Assembly (NCBI GenBank): GCA_039720395.1
Contig: CM077827.1
Coordinates: 11,818,099-11,882,098, forward strand
Length of the DNA stretch: 64,000 nucleotides
Direction: 5' to 3'
DNA from: Liquidambar formosana
Taxonomy: Eukaryota; Streptophyta; Magnoliopsida; Saxifragales; Altingiaceae
Under the pieces are notes generated by a model. It saw only the letters and a program-made list of their open reading frames with translations. It ran no database searches and was not told the origin of the DNA. The translations under genes and the position numbers were made by a program. Of the stretch, positions 35,883 through 48,540 are shown in pieces. Each line of letters opens with the position of its first letter. Within the stretch, counting starts at the first letter, position 1.

Positions 35883-38800
35883 CAGTTACCCCTCTTTGTC
35901 AGTTTCTCCTTAGGCGAACCTTGACAAAGACTGTATGACGCGTTTTATTGGGATGACGACGAATGATGTTTGGTGTGGCGTAGCTTGGCGCACCACAAGA
36001 AACCGGGATATGGATTTGGTTTGACTAGGGGCAATTTGGTCATCTTTTTAGTTTAGGGTCTTCGTAGATACTCTCGTAGTTTAAGGTCTTTGTGGACCTT
36101 GGCCATGGATGAGCGGGCTTATACGCAGTTTGGCGCGCCTTGAGGGGTCATGAGAAGTGCTTATAGGAAGTGGGGGGCAAAATAGGCATTTTGGGAGTTT
36201 TATTTAATGGTCACGCTAGCATGGTAGGCGTGACTTCACGCCTGTATGGTAGGCGTGAACTGTCACGATTCAAAGCTAAAGCGTTGCACGGGTTGGGAGG
36301 CTATTGCACCATTTTTCCAACCTTTTCTTGCATTTTCTTGGCTGCCAATCACTGGGAATCATCGTGGGAAGCTTCCAGATAACATTCAGGATCAGTGTTT
36401 GCGATTTAGAAGGATTCTCAGAGAATTTGACTAGAATTTTTGGGGTTTTTCACATCCGACTTCGGTAAGTCGAAGTTTTGACTTTCTTGAGTTTTGTTTT
36501 CGAATTTATCATGATATCTTGGTGTTTCTGTTTAGTTTTAGGCTTGTGAAACCTGTGGAATGCCTGGGGGTAGCTTTGTTTGCGTTTGGTCTGTGGATTG
36601 TTTTGATAGTGGGTTTTTTTCGTGGGTTTGAATGGGTTTTTCACTTGTTTATGTCTCGTTTGCAATATTTGTGTTTGTGGGTGGTTTTTATTATTCCTAG
36701 GACATGTTTAGATGTTTGTTGAGATGTTTTGTGTTAGGTTTAGCCTTGTGGGTGCACTGTGGCCATGGGGTTTTGAAATAGGTGTGGGGTTTGATTTGTT
36801 TTTAGTGTTTTATTATGAGTTTCGTGCTCATGGATTCTTGTTTTTGTTTTTGGAATATGTTTGGATGCATACGATGAAGTTTTAAGTTGAGTTCACCCTT
36901 GTGTGTGCTCTGTAGGTATAGAATTTTTGAAATGGGCGTGGTTTTGATTTGTTTTTGGTGTTTCATTCTGAGTTTTCTGTTCCTGTGTTTTTGTTTTTGT
37001 TTTTGTTCTTTTTGGATCTGTTTGGATGCATAGGACCAGACCCTAGCACTTGGACTGAATGTTTGTTTATCTTTCGTTGGGTTTATGAGTTTAGAATGGG
37101 CTTGGATCAATGTGCTTTCTGGTTTTGTTGCATATTTTATTTTTGTTCTATCAGAATTGTATTGGCCATAGTTGGTTTTTTGTGTTTAGAATTGTTTGGG
37201 CGCACTTGGGCAGGCTTAGGTTGATTAGATCACTGGAGGGCAGTGGGTGTCCTTTGGGTCTTGTAAGTTCGATGGAGGTTTTAATGGGGTGTTGGTGTGT
37301 TTTTCTTCTCTCTCTTTTTTCATCGAGGCTTTGCTGTTACCAAGGCTGTCAATTAGTCTTGGGCCGGGTTTCGGCTGTGCTTAGGCCTATTTAAATATCT
37401 TAGACAGGTTTAGAAAAGGTAAGGGAGGGCTATGTGTGTGCCTAGGGTGCAGATTTTAGGTTTGCTTTTGGTAAGAGGTTACCCTTTGTCGGTTGTTTTG
37501 GTCATTTTCGACCTTTGGATGCCTTTCGATTGCTTTAGGCATTGCTTGAATGTTCTTGGACAGCTTTAAAAATACGGGGGCAACTAGGTATATACCTAGG
37601 GTTGAATTTAAACGAGTTTTGGGTTGGGACTACGATGTCTTGTCCATTCTTGTTGCGTTTCTTTAAAATGTGTTTGTTGTGGACAAAATGGGTTGGTTTA
37701 TGTATGGGGTAATGCGTACAGAGGGCGTCGTGTGTGTGCGCGTTTCGCTCAACTCGCATGAGGGCGAGTGTGGGGTTTGTTTTGGGAAGGGTTAGTGGCT
37801 TATTTGTACTCTACTGGGGACTAGGGTTGTGGTGTTTTTTGGTTGGGCTTTCTTTTGTGTTGGAGTTTAAATCACGCTGAGATGGGTTGTGATGTGGGCT
37901 AGGTAAGCCACTTTACTCGACTAAAGATTGGTTTTAAGGATGGTTTGAGTGAAATGCATTCTTGAGATTGAGTTGCGTTCACTCGTGGGGAGTGAGCGAG
38001 TGTTTCGGGTGCCCGTGGGTTGCTTGAATGCTATTTTTGATTCAGGTTTGAGGGAATAGGCAGTATCTTGAATTCGATATGTATGGCGAGTTTGAGAGTT
38101 GAATTTTAGGAAAGGGAATGGTGCAACGGCCTCCTTTTCAATGACAGTGGGACTTGACTTGGCTCTTACGTGCATCCTTGGGCGTGATACAAGCTTGAGA
38201 CAAGTATTTGGGGTCGAGACTAGCCTAAATGAGTCAATTTGACCATTAGGAAGCTACCGGTAGCTTGAACCAGTCTTGTGAAATAGGCATAAGGTCGTGG
38301 TGAGTTTTATACACCCTTACTTAGCATTGTGGAGCTGTCTAGGATGTTAGGAACTTAGGCACGGCTTGGATTAGCCTTGCGGCCTTAGAATAGAGCTTAG
38401 GATGCTAATGTTGGCTTGTGGTGACCCTTGGGGGTAGAGATAGGGTGTAGGGGATTCACGCAAGTTGAGATGTGTTTGTAAATGGCTTCTGTGAACCACC
38501 CAGAGTTGTAAAAGGCCACTGCGAGCGTGTAACCGCCTTTGTGAGTTGTGTAACAGCGTAGATGATTGCCGTGAACCATTCTAAAGGTATAGAAAAGTCC
38601 ATATGGGCTAGAAGTGGCTCTCATGAGCAGGGGTAGGGGTTACGGAGTGGGCTAGGTTGCTCAGTGGCTCTCGTGAGTCAAGGTAAGAGTTGTGGAACGA
38701 ACTAGGTCACTCGTTGATTCTTTTAAGTTGAGGAACAGAGTTTGGGAGTGAACGGTGTCACTCATCGTCTCTCGAAAGTGGAGAGAAGGGCTTGGGAGCG

Positions 38801-39250
38801 AACTTTGTCACTCATCGACTCTCGGAAGTGGAGAGAAGGGTTGTGGGAGCAAACTTTGTCACTTATCGACTCTCAGAAGTGGAGAGAAGGGTTGTAGGAG
38901 TGAACAGTGTCACTCATCGACTCTCGGAAGTGGAGAAAATGGTTTGGGAGCGAACGGTGTCACTCATCGACTCTCGGAAGTGGAGAGAAGGGTTGCGGTA
39001 GGGTGCAAAAGGGTTTACGCAGATCATTTAGAGATGTGGAAAGCCCGAGTGAGCTTAGGACAGCTCTTGTGAGAAAAGATAGGAGAAAATGGTTCACGTG
39101 AACCACTTAGGAGTGTAGGGAAGTTTAGGTAGGCTTGCAACAACTCTCACGAGTCGAGGTAGGACGCAGATGGTTCGTGTGAACCAAACGGGACGTAAAC
39201 AAGCTATGTAAGCTTAGAATGACTCTCACGAGCCGGGATGTAAACAAGCT
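35883..39250 (-). mobile_element. Presumed internal region of the family 3 element
   Basis: Contiguous with the PPT-like sequence at 35883-35895. It holds no recognisable gag or pol frame. Contents: an inverted repeat TTCACGCC/GGCGTGAA at 36235-36259 beside tandem GGTAGGCGTGA, T- and G-rich sequence at 36.5-37.9 kb, and a 51-bp tandem array at 38708-39000. It could equally be another repeat adjoining the LTR. Confidence 0.4.
38708..39000. repeat. ~51-bp tandem repeat
   Basis: CACTCATCGACTCTCGGAAG and GTGGAGAGAAGGG recur about every 50-51 bp (landmarks at 38761, 38811, 38862, 38913 and 38963), with a degenerate first unit near 38708. Confidence 0.9.
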
Positions 39251-39752
39251 ATGTAAGCTATTTGTGCCAAAAATTTACTTCTTCTTTTTCTTCTTTCATG
39301 TCTATAAATAATTGTTTTGGTGGGCGTGTGTGGATGTTTGTGGTTGGTTTCATTGTGTTTATGAGTATAATGTGCTTATTGATTTGCTTTATTTTGTCTC
39401 TGAAATTTATTTATTTATTTTTTGTTTAAAGATAGAGGAAGGGGGGGGGGGGGGTTGTGGGTTGTTTCATTCTGTTTGTGTTAGTATTGATATTTAACAT
39501 AAGTAATTTATTGATGATTTTGTGATGAGTTAACTGATTAATATTTGTGAATTTATTTATGTAAAATTTCCTTGTGAATAAAAGCCAAGATTACACAATG
39601 AAAACTTACTTTGTAGTACAGTATCATTTTCCATTTCACTTGATACATGTGTATTCACTTGAAGTCAATTCATGCAAAATCAATGAAATTGCTTGTCATC
39701 ACATATTTGCTAATATGTAATTCCAGTTTTCTCTGTTGGACCTTTTTCTATC
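39251..39752. other. Unassigned sequence before the CACTA element
   Basis: AT-rich sequence with a 14-bp G run near 39440. I recognise no gene or transposon end. Confidence 0.5.
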
Positions 39753-39915
39753 CACTACAAAAAAGGGGTGTTAAGGTATGAAATATAGGTACGATTTTTC
39801 ATAACTGTCCCTGTATTTTAGCTCAGATACGGTATTTTAAAAGCGTCCCGGTATTCTTGAGTCAAGCACAGTAAGACTTAAACCGTCCCCGTGTATTCCC
39901 GCTTTTCAATTACAA

Positions 39916-39947
<32 letters not shown>

Positions 39948-40940
39948 AAAAAAGAAGAAGAAGAGGAAGAAAAGTGAAAAGCCATCTCCAATTCTCTATA
40001 ACATTCGAGAAACCCTAGCCTGGTGGTTGGGGTTTGGTGTGATTCATTGTACATCACATGTTATTCGATAATGTTCTCGGGTGTTTCGGTTGGGTTTTAT
40101 TTTTTCATTGGTTTGAGACAATGTTTCAGTTGGAATTATATAAGGGTATTTAAGATTTGCAATGTTTTTTGGGGGTTTTAATTTGGGGATTTTCTGAGGA
40201 TCGAATACATGTAGTTGTACTGGAAGAACATGGGTGGCCGTTTGTGGGATTTATGACGCATGAGTTTTACACCCCTATACGCCGGTAGATCTAACTGCCG
40301 CTACTATTGACAACTACCTTCCTCTCTCTTCCCTTCACCTCTTTCCTCCTCTCTCATCTGTATTTAATTTCAACCAAATTATAATTTTGTTTCATAAGAA
40401 ACCCATTGCAATTTCACTCCCCCACTTTTAGGACACAACCTGTTTGATTCATTACTTCATACAAAGAAATGTATTTTTTCTAACAATTTATAGTTTATCA
40501 GTGTATTGTGAAATTCTACTTTGAGATAGATCTGCATATACACTACTAAGAAACTGTTTGAAGTATTCAATTAATGTTTGAAATGTTGAATATTTGATAT
40601 GTTTAAGCCACATTTCCCTTGGTCAATTGAATTATAGCTTGATGATGATGGCATGAGAAATATTAAGGAGTTACTTAACGTCATTTAGGCATGTGGGTTG
40701 GATGTAATCAAATTGTTATAACAAAAATCCTCGTGTTAAGGTCACCATTAGCTAACATTAAAGTTTGCATTAGTTAATGTCCAATAAACCTGACTTTTAG
40801 CTTGTCCCAAGATGAAATGGAAATCAAACTTACCTTTCCCTAGAGTGTGCGATCCCCGTGCAAATATATATAAACTCCACCAAGCAAAAGTAGCTTCCAC
40901 AGGATGTCTAAATGTGAATTGTATTGTATCTTCTAAAAAA

Positions 40941-41537
40941 TTTGAATCCCCAATATATGTGTAGGTATATTGGTGAGAGAATAAAATCATTAGGGCAAAA
41001 TTGATGGTTAAGTACATAAATTCAATGCTAAGGAACCAATGGCGCAAGGGGTACAAATAAGGATATGATGGTAGAGATCTATGGTCTTCACACTTTGGGT
41101 TGTTAAGATTTTAGCAGATTGGGAGGTTCTAGTAGATTGTCAACCACTTGTACCTTTTATTTTTTATTTATTTTTTATTTTTTATGAAGTAAATGTGTAT
41201 TAAAAACAAAAGGCTTAGATCAACTACTTGTAGCTTGGTTATAGTTGATGTTCTTTGGTAGGTTTATGTCAATCATATAGATTTAAGCAAGGGTGTATAA
41301 GGATATATATGATGGTAGTGATTGAAGTTACAAAGAACTATTTGAGATTTGCTCAGTAGAAATCTGTTTTCTTAAGTGGTTTAGTTTAAAGTTGGGGTTA
41401 TTTGCTTTGATTTCAAGCAATTTGAATCCCCATTATATATGCAAGTATATTGGTGAGAGAATAAAATTAGTAGGGCAGAATTGATGGTTAAGTACATAAA
41501 TACAATACCACGGAACTAGTGGCACAAGTGCTACAAA
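40941..41537. repeat. ~117-bp direct duplication within the CACTA element
   Basis: TTTGAATCCCC(A/C)ATATAT through the CACAAG/CGCAAGG.G.TACAA block occurs at 40941-41057 and again at 41421-41537, 480 bp apart. The first copy is part of a 102-codon minus-strand open frame that resembles nothing I recognise. Confidence 0.8.
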
Positions 41538-42074
41538 AAAAAATTTGGGATTACAGTAGAGATAAAATAGAGAGAGAAAGAGAGAGAGAGAATGTGGAGC
41601 ATTACCCAAGGATACATATTATTGAAATAGGATTGACATTAATAATTGTTGTTTAGACAGATACATATTTTGTGCAGTCATCATTCTTTAGATGATTGGG
41701 GGGAGGGGGAAGAAGAAGAAAAAAATTTGACTATTAGCTACACCCCTGAATTAAAGGATTTAGGGAGATGTATCAAAAGTAGTAACCGTTGAGAGGGAGA
41801 AAGAATGTAGTGGGAGGTTGAGTTTCAGCCTTTTTATGATGCTTTGTTCAGAAGGGAATCTTTACTAGAGAGTTTATGGTTTTTGCTCTTGTAGAGTATT
41901 CTTTTTTAGATGGGTTGTGTAAGGTTGGGAGGGGATTGAAGGATTGCTAGTATTCTTATTTTTGTACTGTCTGTTGTGATATGTATTTCTCTGGGGTGGA
42001 TTCCAAAATCTGATGAATTGTGACATTAATTTGTCACAATAATTTGTTTAGTTATCAAATAGATAAAATGAGTA

Positions 42075-44177
42075 TGTCACGCCCCAAAAATAAACTTACG
42101 TAAGCCTAATGTGGAGGTGACAGTGCAGAAACCTTACCCATACATTCACTAAGTGAAGTCATTCCGACAAATATTACATAACTTAATACAGAGCATTATT
42201 GTTTGATAGTACATAACATACAAGTCCTCAAATTACATTCTTTGAATAAAGCAAAATAAACGCTAATTCTAAATAGCAAGCTCCTTCTCCCATGTTTCCT
42301 CAACTGCTCACAAATTTCCAGATCTTGAAAATTATTTATTAATAAAATGGTGAACAAACCACAGCTCAGTGAGATAATTCATCCATGAACGACCAACATC
42401 AGCCTAATACAATTTATCATGCACAGACATGTATTTTGTAATATTTATGAGTCAATAATTTCTTTCTCGCATATAAAATTTCGCACATACCTGTGCCTAT
42501 GTTGCTTCTTACAACCTGCAAAAAATAATCACAGTATATCATCTACTTATACATGATACATTGTCTACGACCACAGCACACACCTTTCATTATGTGTGTA
42601 TACTACCCCATTGGCCTCTTGCCCTAAAAAATGGAGTAGCATATTAGTGCACTAACTGTCAGGTTTTCTCAACCCGGTCGCCTTATCTCAACATCTCAAC
42701 ATTTCAATCTCAATTACAAATATAAGCAACTTCACATAAACATTTCATATAATAGATTCATATATGCTATTACATGTATTAATTATCATGAAGCTCAATA
42801 TATGGATGGTAATTTCATACACGTATGCAAATTAACCTCAATAGTATTTCAGCATCCATTTCCGTTACAAATTATAAATATGCATGCTTATGCATTATCA
42901 TTCATATTATGTTCTACTACCATTAACAATCTAAGTCAAACTACTCAACATAAATCTTAACGCCAAATATTCAATTTGGGATGATTTGAAATTTTTTTAT
43001 AAACTTAGGGGTTATATTACAAATATAGGTTTCTAGTATTTTTATATGATTTTTAAAAATATTTTTAGCTCCTAATGAGGGCCCCACATGGCTAATTGCA
43101 CTAGAGTACATGTGGCCTCTATTGTATCCTGCCACACCCAATCACATACCCTTCTTCTTCCCCGTGCAAGGTTGAATTCAGCTATTGTTCATGTTTTGTT
43201 TTCAAGAATTTATCAAAACTTTAAAAATTCATAACTAATTCATTTCATAACCATTTTTTATGATTCAAAAGCCCATTTTGCTTAGTTTTTCATGTAGAAT
43301 ATTATAAAAATATCATAAAAATAAAAAGAGTAATGAATTTGTACAGTTTTTCATATTTGTGTTTCAGGTTGTCCAATTTATTTCTCACAACCTACAAAGT
43401 ATTAAAGGCTAAGTTTTATACAGAAGCTTTTCTATGGTATCATAAAATTATAGTAAAAATTTCATAAAGTTTCATTTACTGCGCATGGAGAACCAATCAA
43501 ACAAAGTATGAGGGAAGCCATTAATGCTTCTTTGAAGCTCCAAAAATTATTCAAACACCCACCAATCCTCATGAAAATTTTAAAACCATTCATACATCAT
43601 TCATGGATAAGAAATTTCACCTCAGGTTTGTAGAAGATTGCCTTGAAACTTTCTTTGTTTGAGCTCCCTTCTTTCTTCTTCTTTCTTTCTCTTTATTTAT
43701 CTCTTTTGTTACTCTCTCTTTCTAGCTCATGTAGCATGAAAATGGGCTGAATATCAGCCCTTTTAAACCCCTTCAAGTCAATGAAGTCTTCCCCTCATTA
43801 ATTGATTAAGATTCCTCCTTATCCCTTTATCCCCAAGCAAACACTTCCTTACTTTCCAACCAACAAAATTCATCTTTCTTTGTTTTTTTTTCTCACTCTC
43901 TCTATAGGTCAGCAAGTCTTAGAATCTTGCCACTTATCCCCTCCCCATGTAAGCAATGACCATATCTTAAGGATTAATTACATCATTAATCCTCTTATTA
44001 TAATAAATTGGTAATTTTGCTATATATATCCTAAAGTTTAGGTGATTAAATAATGATAAATATTAATAATTAAATAATGATAATAAGAATAATAAAAATA
44101 ATAATAATCACAATAATAAAGTTAATAGTTATATAAATCAATTGATAATTAGGGTGGCAAATGTTTGGTTTATCACA
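42075..44177 (-). mobile_element. Solo LTR (2103 bp) inside the CACTA element
   Basis: Ends TGTCACGCCCC and TTTATCACA with perfect GAGTA duplications at 42070-42074 and 44178-44182. The minus strand is preferred because TTTAAAAGGG followed by a purine-rich leader (about 43770 down to 43670) looks like its promoter. No coding sequence. Confidence 0.9.
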
Positions 44178-45246
44178 GAGTATATGGGAATGCTAGATAT
44201 GGACATTAAAATCTTAAGCATAGAGACTAACTTGATCAAATAGACCCATGGTTTTGTACTAGAATCTACAACACCTTCAAAAAACTTACGATGTGCATTT
44301 TTTTTCTTCTTTTAGCTAGCAACAAATTTAATATTAATTGTTGGGGCTATCGATCAGCTATATTTTAGGGTATAGTATGGTTGTGGTGTTGATCACCATT
44401 CGTTATTGATATTTCAAATTTTCTACTTATTTTCACCATTCATTATTTTCAGAGGTTTAATTTGAGAGGCTATATTTCTTCCTTAATAGATTTACCTTTT
44501 GCCTTGATTATTTTTTATTTCTAACATTTTCTGGGGATGTTGCTTTGGGAATTATTGCAGGTCTAGGTTCTCAGCAATGGTTTTGAGATCATCAAGTGTG
44601 GGTTCTGCTAATGTCCTTTCCTTGAAAGTGCCCATTGACACGGCAATTAGTACTTTGATTTGTTATTACATGTATGGTTTTTTTGGGTGTAATTCAAATC
44701 TAGGAAAACATATGCATTGTTTTTGTGTTTGTTTTTGGTAATTGCATGAACAAAAAGAAGAATTATAAACTTGTATTGTTTTGGGCCTTTAAGAAGAGGC
44801 TAGGGTATATGGAACATCAAATTCCCTTTCATTTAAAAAAAAATGCAAAATTCTTAGTGATGGAAATTAGCGTCCCTTAGTTGCTACTGCTAGAAATCAG
44901 TCCCTTAGTTTATGGAAACCATCCTTTATTGTATTGGTACGGAACATAAGCGTCCCACAATTAGGGCACAATGATATTCCGTTCCTGAATTTAGGTATCA
45001 AGGCATGGTAATTTTCCATCCCAAAATGCAAGTATGGAAGTATCCATCCCCTAGTTAAGGCATGGTAATTTTCCATCACTTAATTGGCACGGTTTATAAA
45101 ATCCGTCCCCAAGTGTTAAGGCACGCCAATTTAGGTGACGGATTTGTGACGGCCCATTTTACCGTAACGGTGTAACTTAAGGGATGGTTTTTTAACTCTC
45201 GGGGACGGTTTAAAACCGTCCCTTAGCCATCGTTTTTTTTGAAGTG

Positions 45247-47639
45247 GTCTCTATATGTGCATTCTTTTAAATTGTCCTGAATATAATTTGTTTCAAAAGT
45301 GTTCAGCTCTTAACTAATACAGAAGAAAGCTCTTAATTTAAAATTTTAAACAATTTTTGGATGCAATTCTAAACCTTCTGTGTTGTGGATGGTGTAGTTA
45401 TTCTTTCTACATTTTGTTCACCTCTTTGTCTCTAACCTGTTTATCTTATATTTCTCCCTAATGACCCTTATGTTCTTTCTAATGTCAGGTTCAGAGATGA
45501 CATTGATGCTTACTATAAGGATTATGTTTTATTCCAACCTTATGCATGAAAGAATCATATCACTGGAAGGTACTGTTGGAATTTACGGATTAATATATTT
45601 GCAAGTTTGGGGTAGGGAATGAAGCCATTGGTCCATGTAGCGTAGAGATATTGTATCATATTGACATTCTGTAAAGTATTTAGCTATCTGGAAATTCTTT
45701 GGATCATAGATAGTGTGCTGCAATCTCTATATGTGTTCTCCTTCGACTTTTGTGCCCTTACTCTCTTTTTTTTGAATGATTTATGTAATATTACTTCATC
45801 AAAAAAAAAAAGAAAAAATATATATTTATGTAATACCACTACCGTTCTGCCTCTCCAAATATCTAGAAAAGTTATGGTAGCTGATGGGCTTAAATGAAAA
45901 GTTATGTTGTGGTGTTGATTTTGGTAGCTATTAATGGCCATTCCTTTAGGTGGTGTTACTCTAGTATGGATTGTTTGGTATTTTTGAGGCGAGTCTTGGG
46001 CTGTTCATCTAGCTTAGGCCTGTTGGTTTTTATGTAATATTTTCTGATATTTATGTTGCTCAGTTTTGTGTATTTCTGTGGTAGCATTGTGGATTGTCAT
46101 AGCTATGGAATTGGTCTAAATGGTCCAGGCTGAATTGTGGTTTGTTAGCTTGGAGTTTGGGTGATTTTAGCTACTTATGTCATTCATTTCTTGTTGCTCT
46201 GTTTGTATTGTTGCAAGACATGATAAGAACTGCATGTATATTTATGCTATCCTATAGGTTAATTGGATACACAAATTATAATACATGCTGCATATAAAGC
46301 TCAAATAAATAAAACTAAAACGAAAAAGTTCAATTACCTATCAAACCAAAAAAAAAAAAAAAAAGTTTCCTACCCAATTTAGTTTTTTGATTGCATCAAA
46401 TAATGATACATGCTACATTTCTAGTTTAGGCGTTGGCTTTGGGTGTTTAGTTGTGTAGTTCTCTTGTCCACTTTGGGTGTTTTGCTTATTAAACTATAGG
46501 CAATGGATTGATGCCCTTATTACCTTAAGTGAATCACTAATTTGTAATCTATTTGTGTAATTAACCTAAATTGCATGTCTTACATGATTGAAAACATAGT
46601 CTTTTGTAAGAGATGTCATTGAAATGGTTTACAAAATCGATTAATCTTTTGATTGCATCAATTGAACTTTTGAATCTAATTGATGATGTTCATTTTTGTA
46701 GGGTGGCAACCATGCTGGTTCGTAATGGATTCATGGTTGGATTGCACTTTTGTGCTCAACGTGGCAACTTTTTGACATTTTTGTTGACTACGCATTAAAC
46801 ATGTTTAGAAACAGCTTTATAATAGCTACGGTATTGTATAGGTGCTTCTCTTCACTCTCAAGAACTCTATAAGTATTACCCCTATCATTTAAACATACCA
46901 TCCATGCATTCTTATATTGTATACCCTTGATTTTAGTTGATTGAAGGGCTTTTGTGATACCTATTTAATTACTTGTAAATACATAAAGATTCAATGTAGT
47001 TGATCTCAATTAATGGGACAAGGTTGTTTTGCTTAGTAAACTATAGGCAATGGATCGATGCCCCTATTACCTTAAGTGAATTACTACTTTGGAATCCATT
47101 TGTGTAATTGATCTAAATTGCATGTCTTACATGATTGAAATATAGTCTTTAATTTGTAAGAAATGTCATTGATATGGCTTACAAAATCAATTAGTCTTTT
47201 GATTGCATCAATTGAACTTTTGAATCTAATTGATGTTGTTCATTTTTGTAGGTGATAACTATGCTGGGTCATAATGGATTTATGGTTGGATTGCACTTTT
47301 GAAGCTCAACGTGGAAACTATATGCTGATGAACAAAGTAGCAATTTTTTGACATTTTTGTTGACTATAAATTAAACATGTTTGGAAATAGTTTTATATTA
47401 GCTAGCTACAATATTGTGTACATTGTATGCTTTTTTTAATATGAAGTTATATGAAGAAGGTTCTTATATTCTCTATGTTGTATCATTTTTCTTTGGATAT
47501 AATGTTTTTGGGATTTACTAGTTTTTTGAAATATACTGTTTTATATTGGGAAACAGGTATTGCATAATAGCAAAATGGATTAATAATTATAATTTTAGGA
47601 AAAAAATAGTATATTTCTACGATTTTGATAGATTTGTTG
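45247..47639. other. Flank between CACTA ends, with a 547-bp-spaced duplication
   Basis: About 350 bp starting TTTTGCTTA.TAAACTATAGG is present at 46480-46830 and again at 47027-47400. Both contain a GTAATGGATT(C/T)ATGGTTGGATT-like coding-looking stretch (frame NGFMVGLHF). An exon-like piece between CAG and GT occurs at 45489-45570 but contains a stop. This may be captured gene sequence within the CACTA element that ends at 48195. No gene can be named. Confidence 0.5.
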
Positions 47640-48195
47640 TGAAAAAAAGGTAAATTACAACAAATAAAATTAGTGTTGCAATATAGGTTTATTGCAACAA
47701 CACAGTTTCATGCAATAAATTATTGCAACGACAATTATTGTTGCAATGATAATTTGGCATGTTATGTAGGACGTTAATTTCAATGAAAGTGATGTTGCAA
47801 TACATATCTATTGCAACATCACAATTTGATGCAATAACCTATTGCAACGACGCATATTGTTACAAAAATAATTGGGTACGTTAGTTAGGATATTAATTTC
47901 AACAACAGTGTCCTTGCAATAGATATGTATTGCAACGGCTTTAAATTTATTGCAATGATGAGGTCGTGGCATTATATTGGACTTATTGTAACGACTGGTA
48001 TATCGCAACGACAGTGTCATGGCAATATATTGGACTTATTGTAACGATTGTTGCTCCTGCAAGAACTTATTGCCGTAGAGTTTATTGTCACGACTCACAT
48101 CGACCAAGTTGTTGTTGCAATAAATACTCATTGCAACGACTTCGCTGTTATTGCAACAATATGTGCTGTTGCAATAAGCCAATTTTCTTCTAGTG
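47640..48195 (-). mobile_element. Terminal region of a second CACTA element
   Basis: The right edge reads CACTAGAAGAAAATTGG on the minus strand. The preceding 550 bp is packed with subterminal TTGCAACGAC / ATTGCAAC repeats in both orientations (over twenty). The opposite end was not found; the first CACTA element may have inserted into this one. Confidence 0.75.
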
Positions 48196-48495
48196 AATAT
48201 ATTTAATCATTGAGATTGAAAATTGATATTGAAATAGAAAAGCATATTTAAGCCATTATGAATGAATATGCTTAACTATTACTTGAAATGGAGAATGTGA
48301 ACCCACGAGAAACAAGCCCACGGGATTTGGCAATTCAGTGAAGTGAAAAACAACAAAGGAAAGGAGTTGCCGCTTCATTTTTTAAGGAAAAGAAGAAAAC
48401 CATAAAAATGTTTTATTTTCAAAACCACCTGACTCCATTTTAAAAGGAAAGGCAAAGTCTTTAAAACTAGAAAATTGGATTTGGGGGCTAAGTTA

Positions 48496-48540
48496 CGATG
48501 TGGGAAGGTTCTAGGCAAAAGTCCATAGGCACCCACATCA
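48496..48540 (-). other. Hairpin 3, family 1 copy D
   Basis: CGATGTGGG / CCCACATCA; the loop palindrome has decayed to CCTATGG. Eight of nine stem pairs hold. Confidence 0.75.

Larger units (their letters stand above)
39753..45246. mobile_element. CACTA DNA transposon, apparently non-autonomous
   Basis: Left end CACTACAAAAAA and right end, read on the minus strand, CACTTCAAAAAAAA, as expected for CACTA terminal inverted repeats. Flanking bases ATC/GTC agree at two of three positions of the expected 3-bp target repeat. Both subterminal regions carry many short CCGTCCC / GGGACGG repeats (39810-39905; 44870-45225). No transposase frame was recognised. Without the nested solo LTR it is about 3.4 kb. 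Confidence 0.85.

Noticed and set aside
36949..37394. Overlapping open frames of about 90 codons in the 37-kb region
   Set aside because: T/G-rich low-complexity composition produces Phe/Leu/Cys-rich translations on one strand; no domain, splice or start support.
40748..41056. 102-codon minus-strand frame as a gene
   Set aside because: Lies within a CACTA element, partly duplicated at 41421, no recognisable family; kept only as a possible captured fragment.
43802..44014. 70-codon plus-strand frame
   Set aside because: Entirely within the 2.1-kb solo LTR; pyrimidine-rich leader complement, no protein similarity seen.
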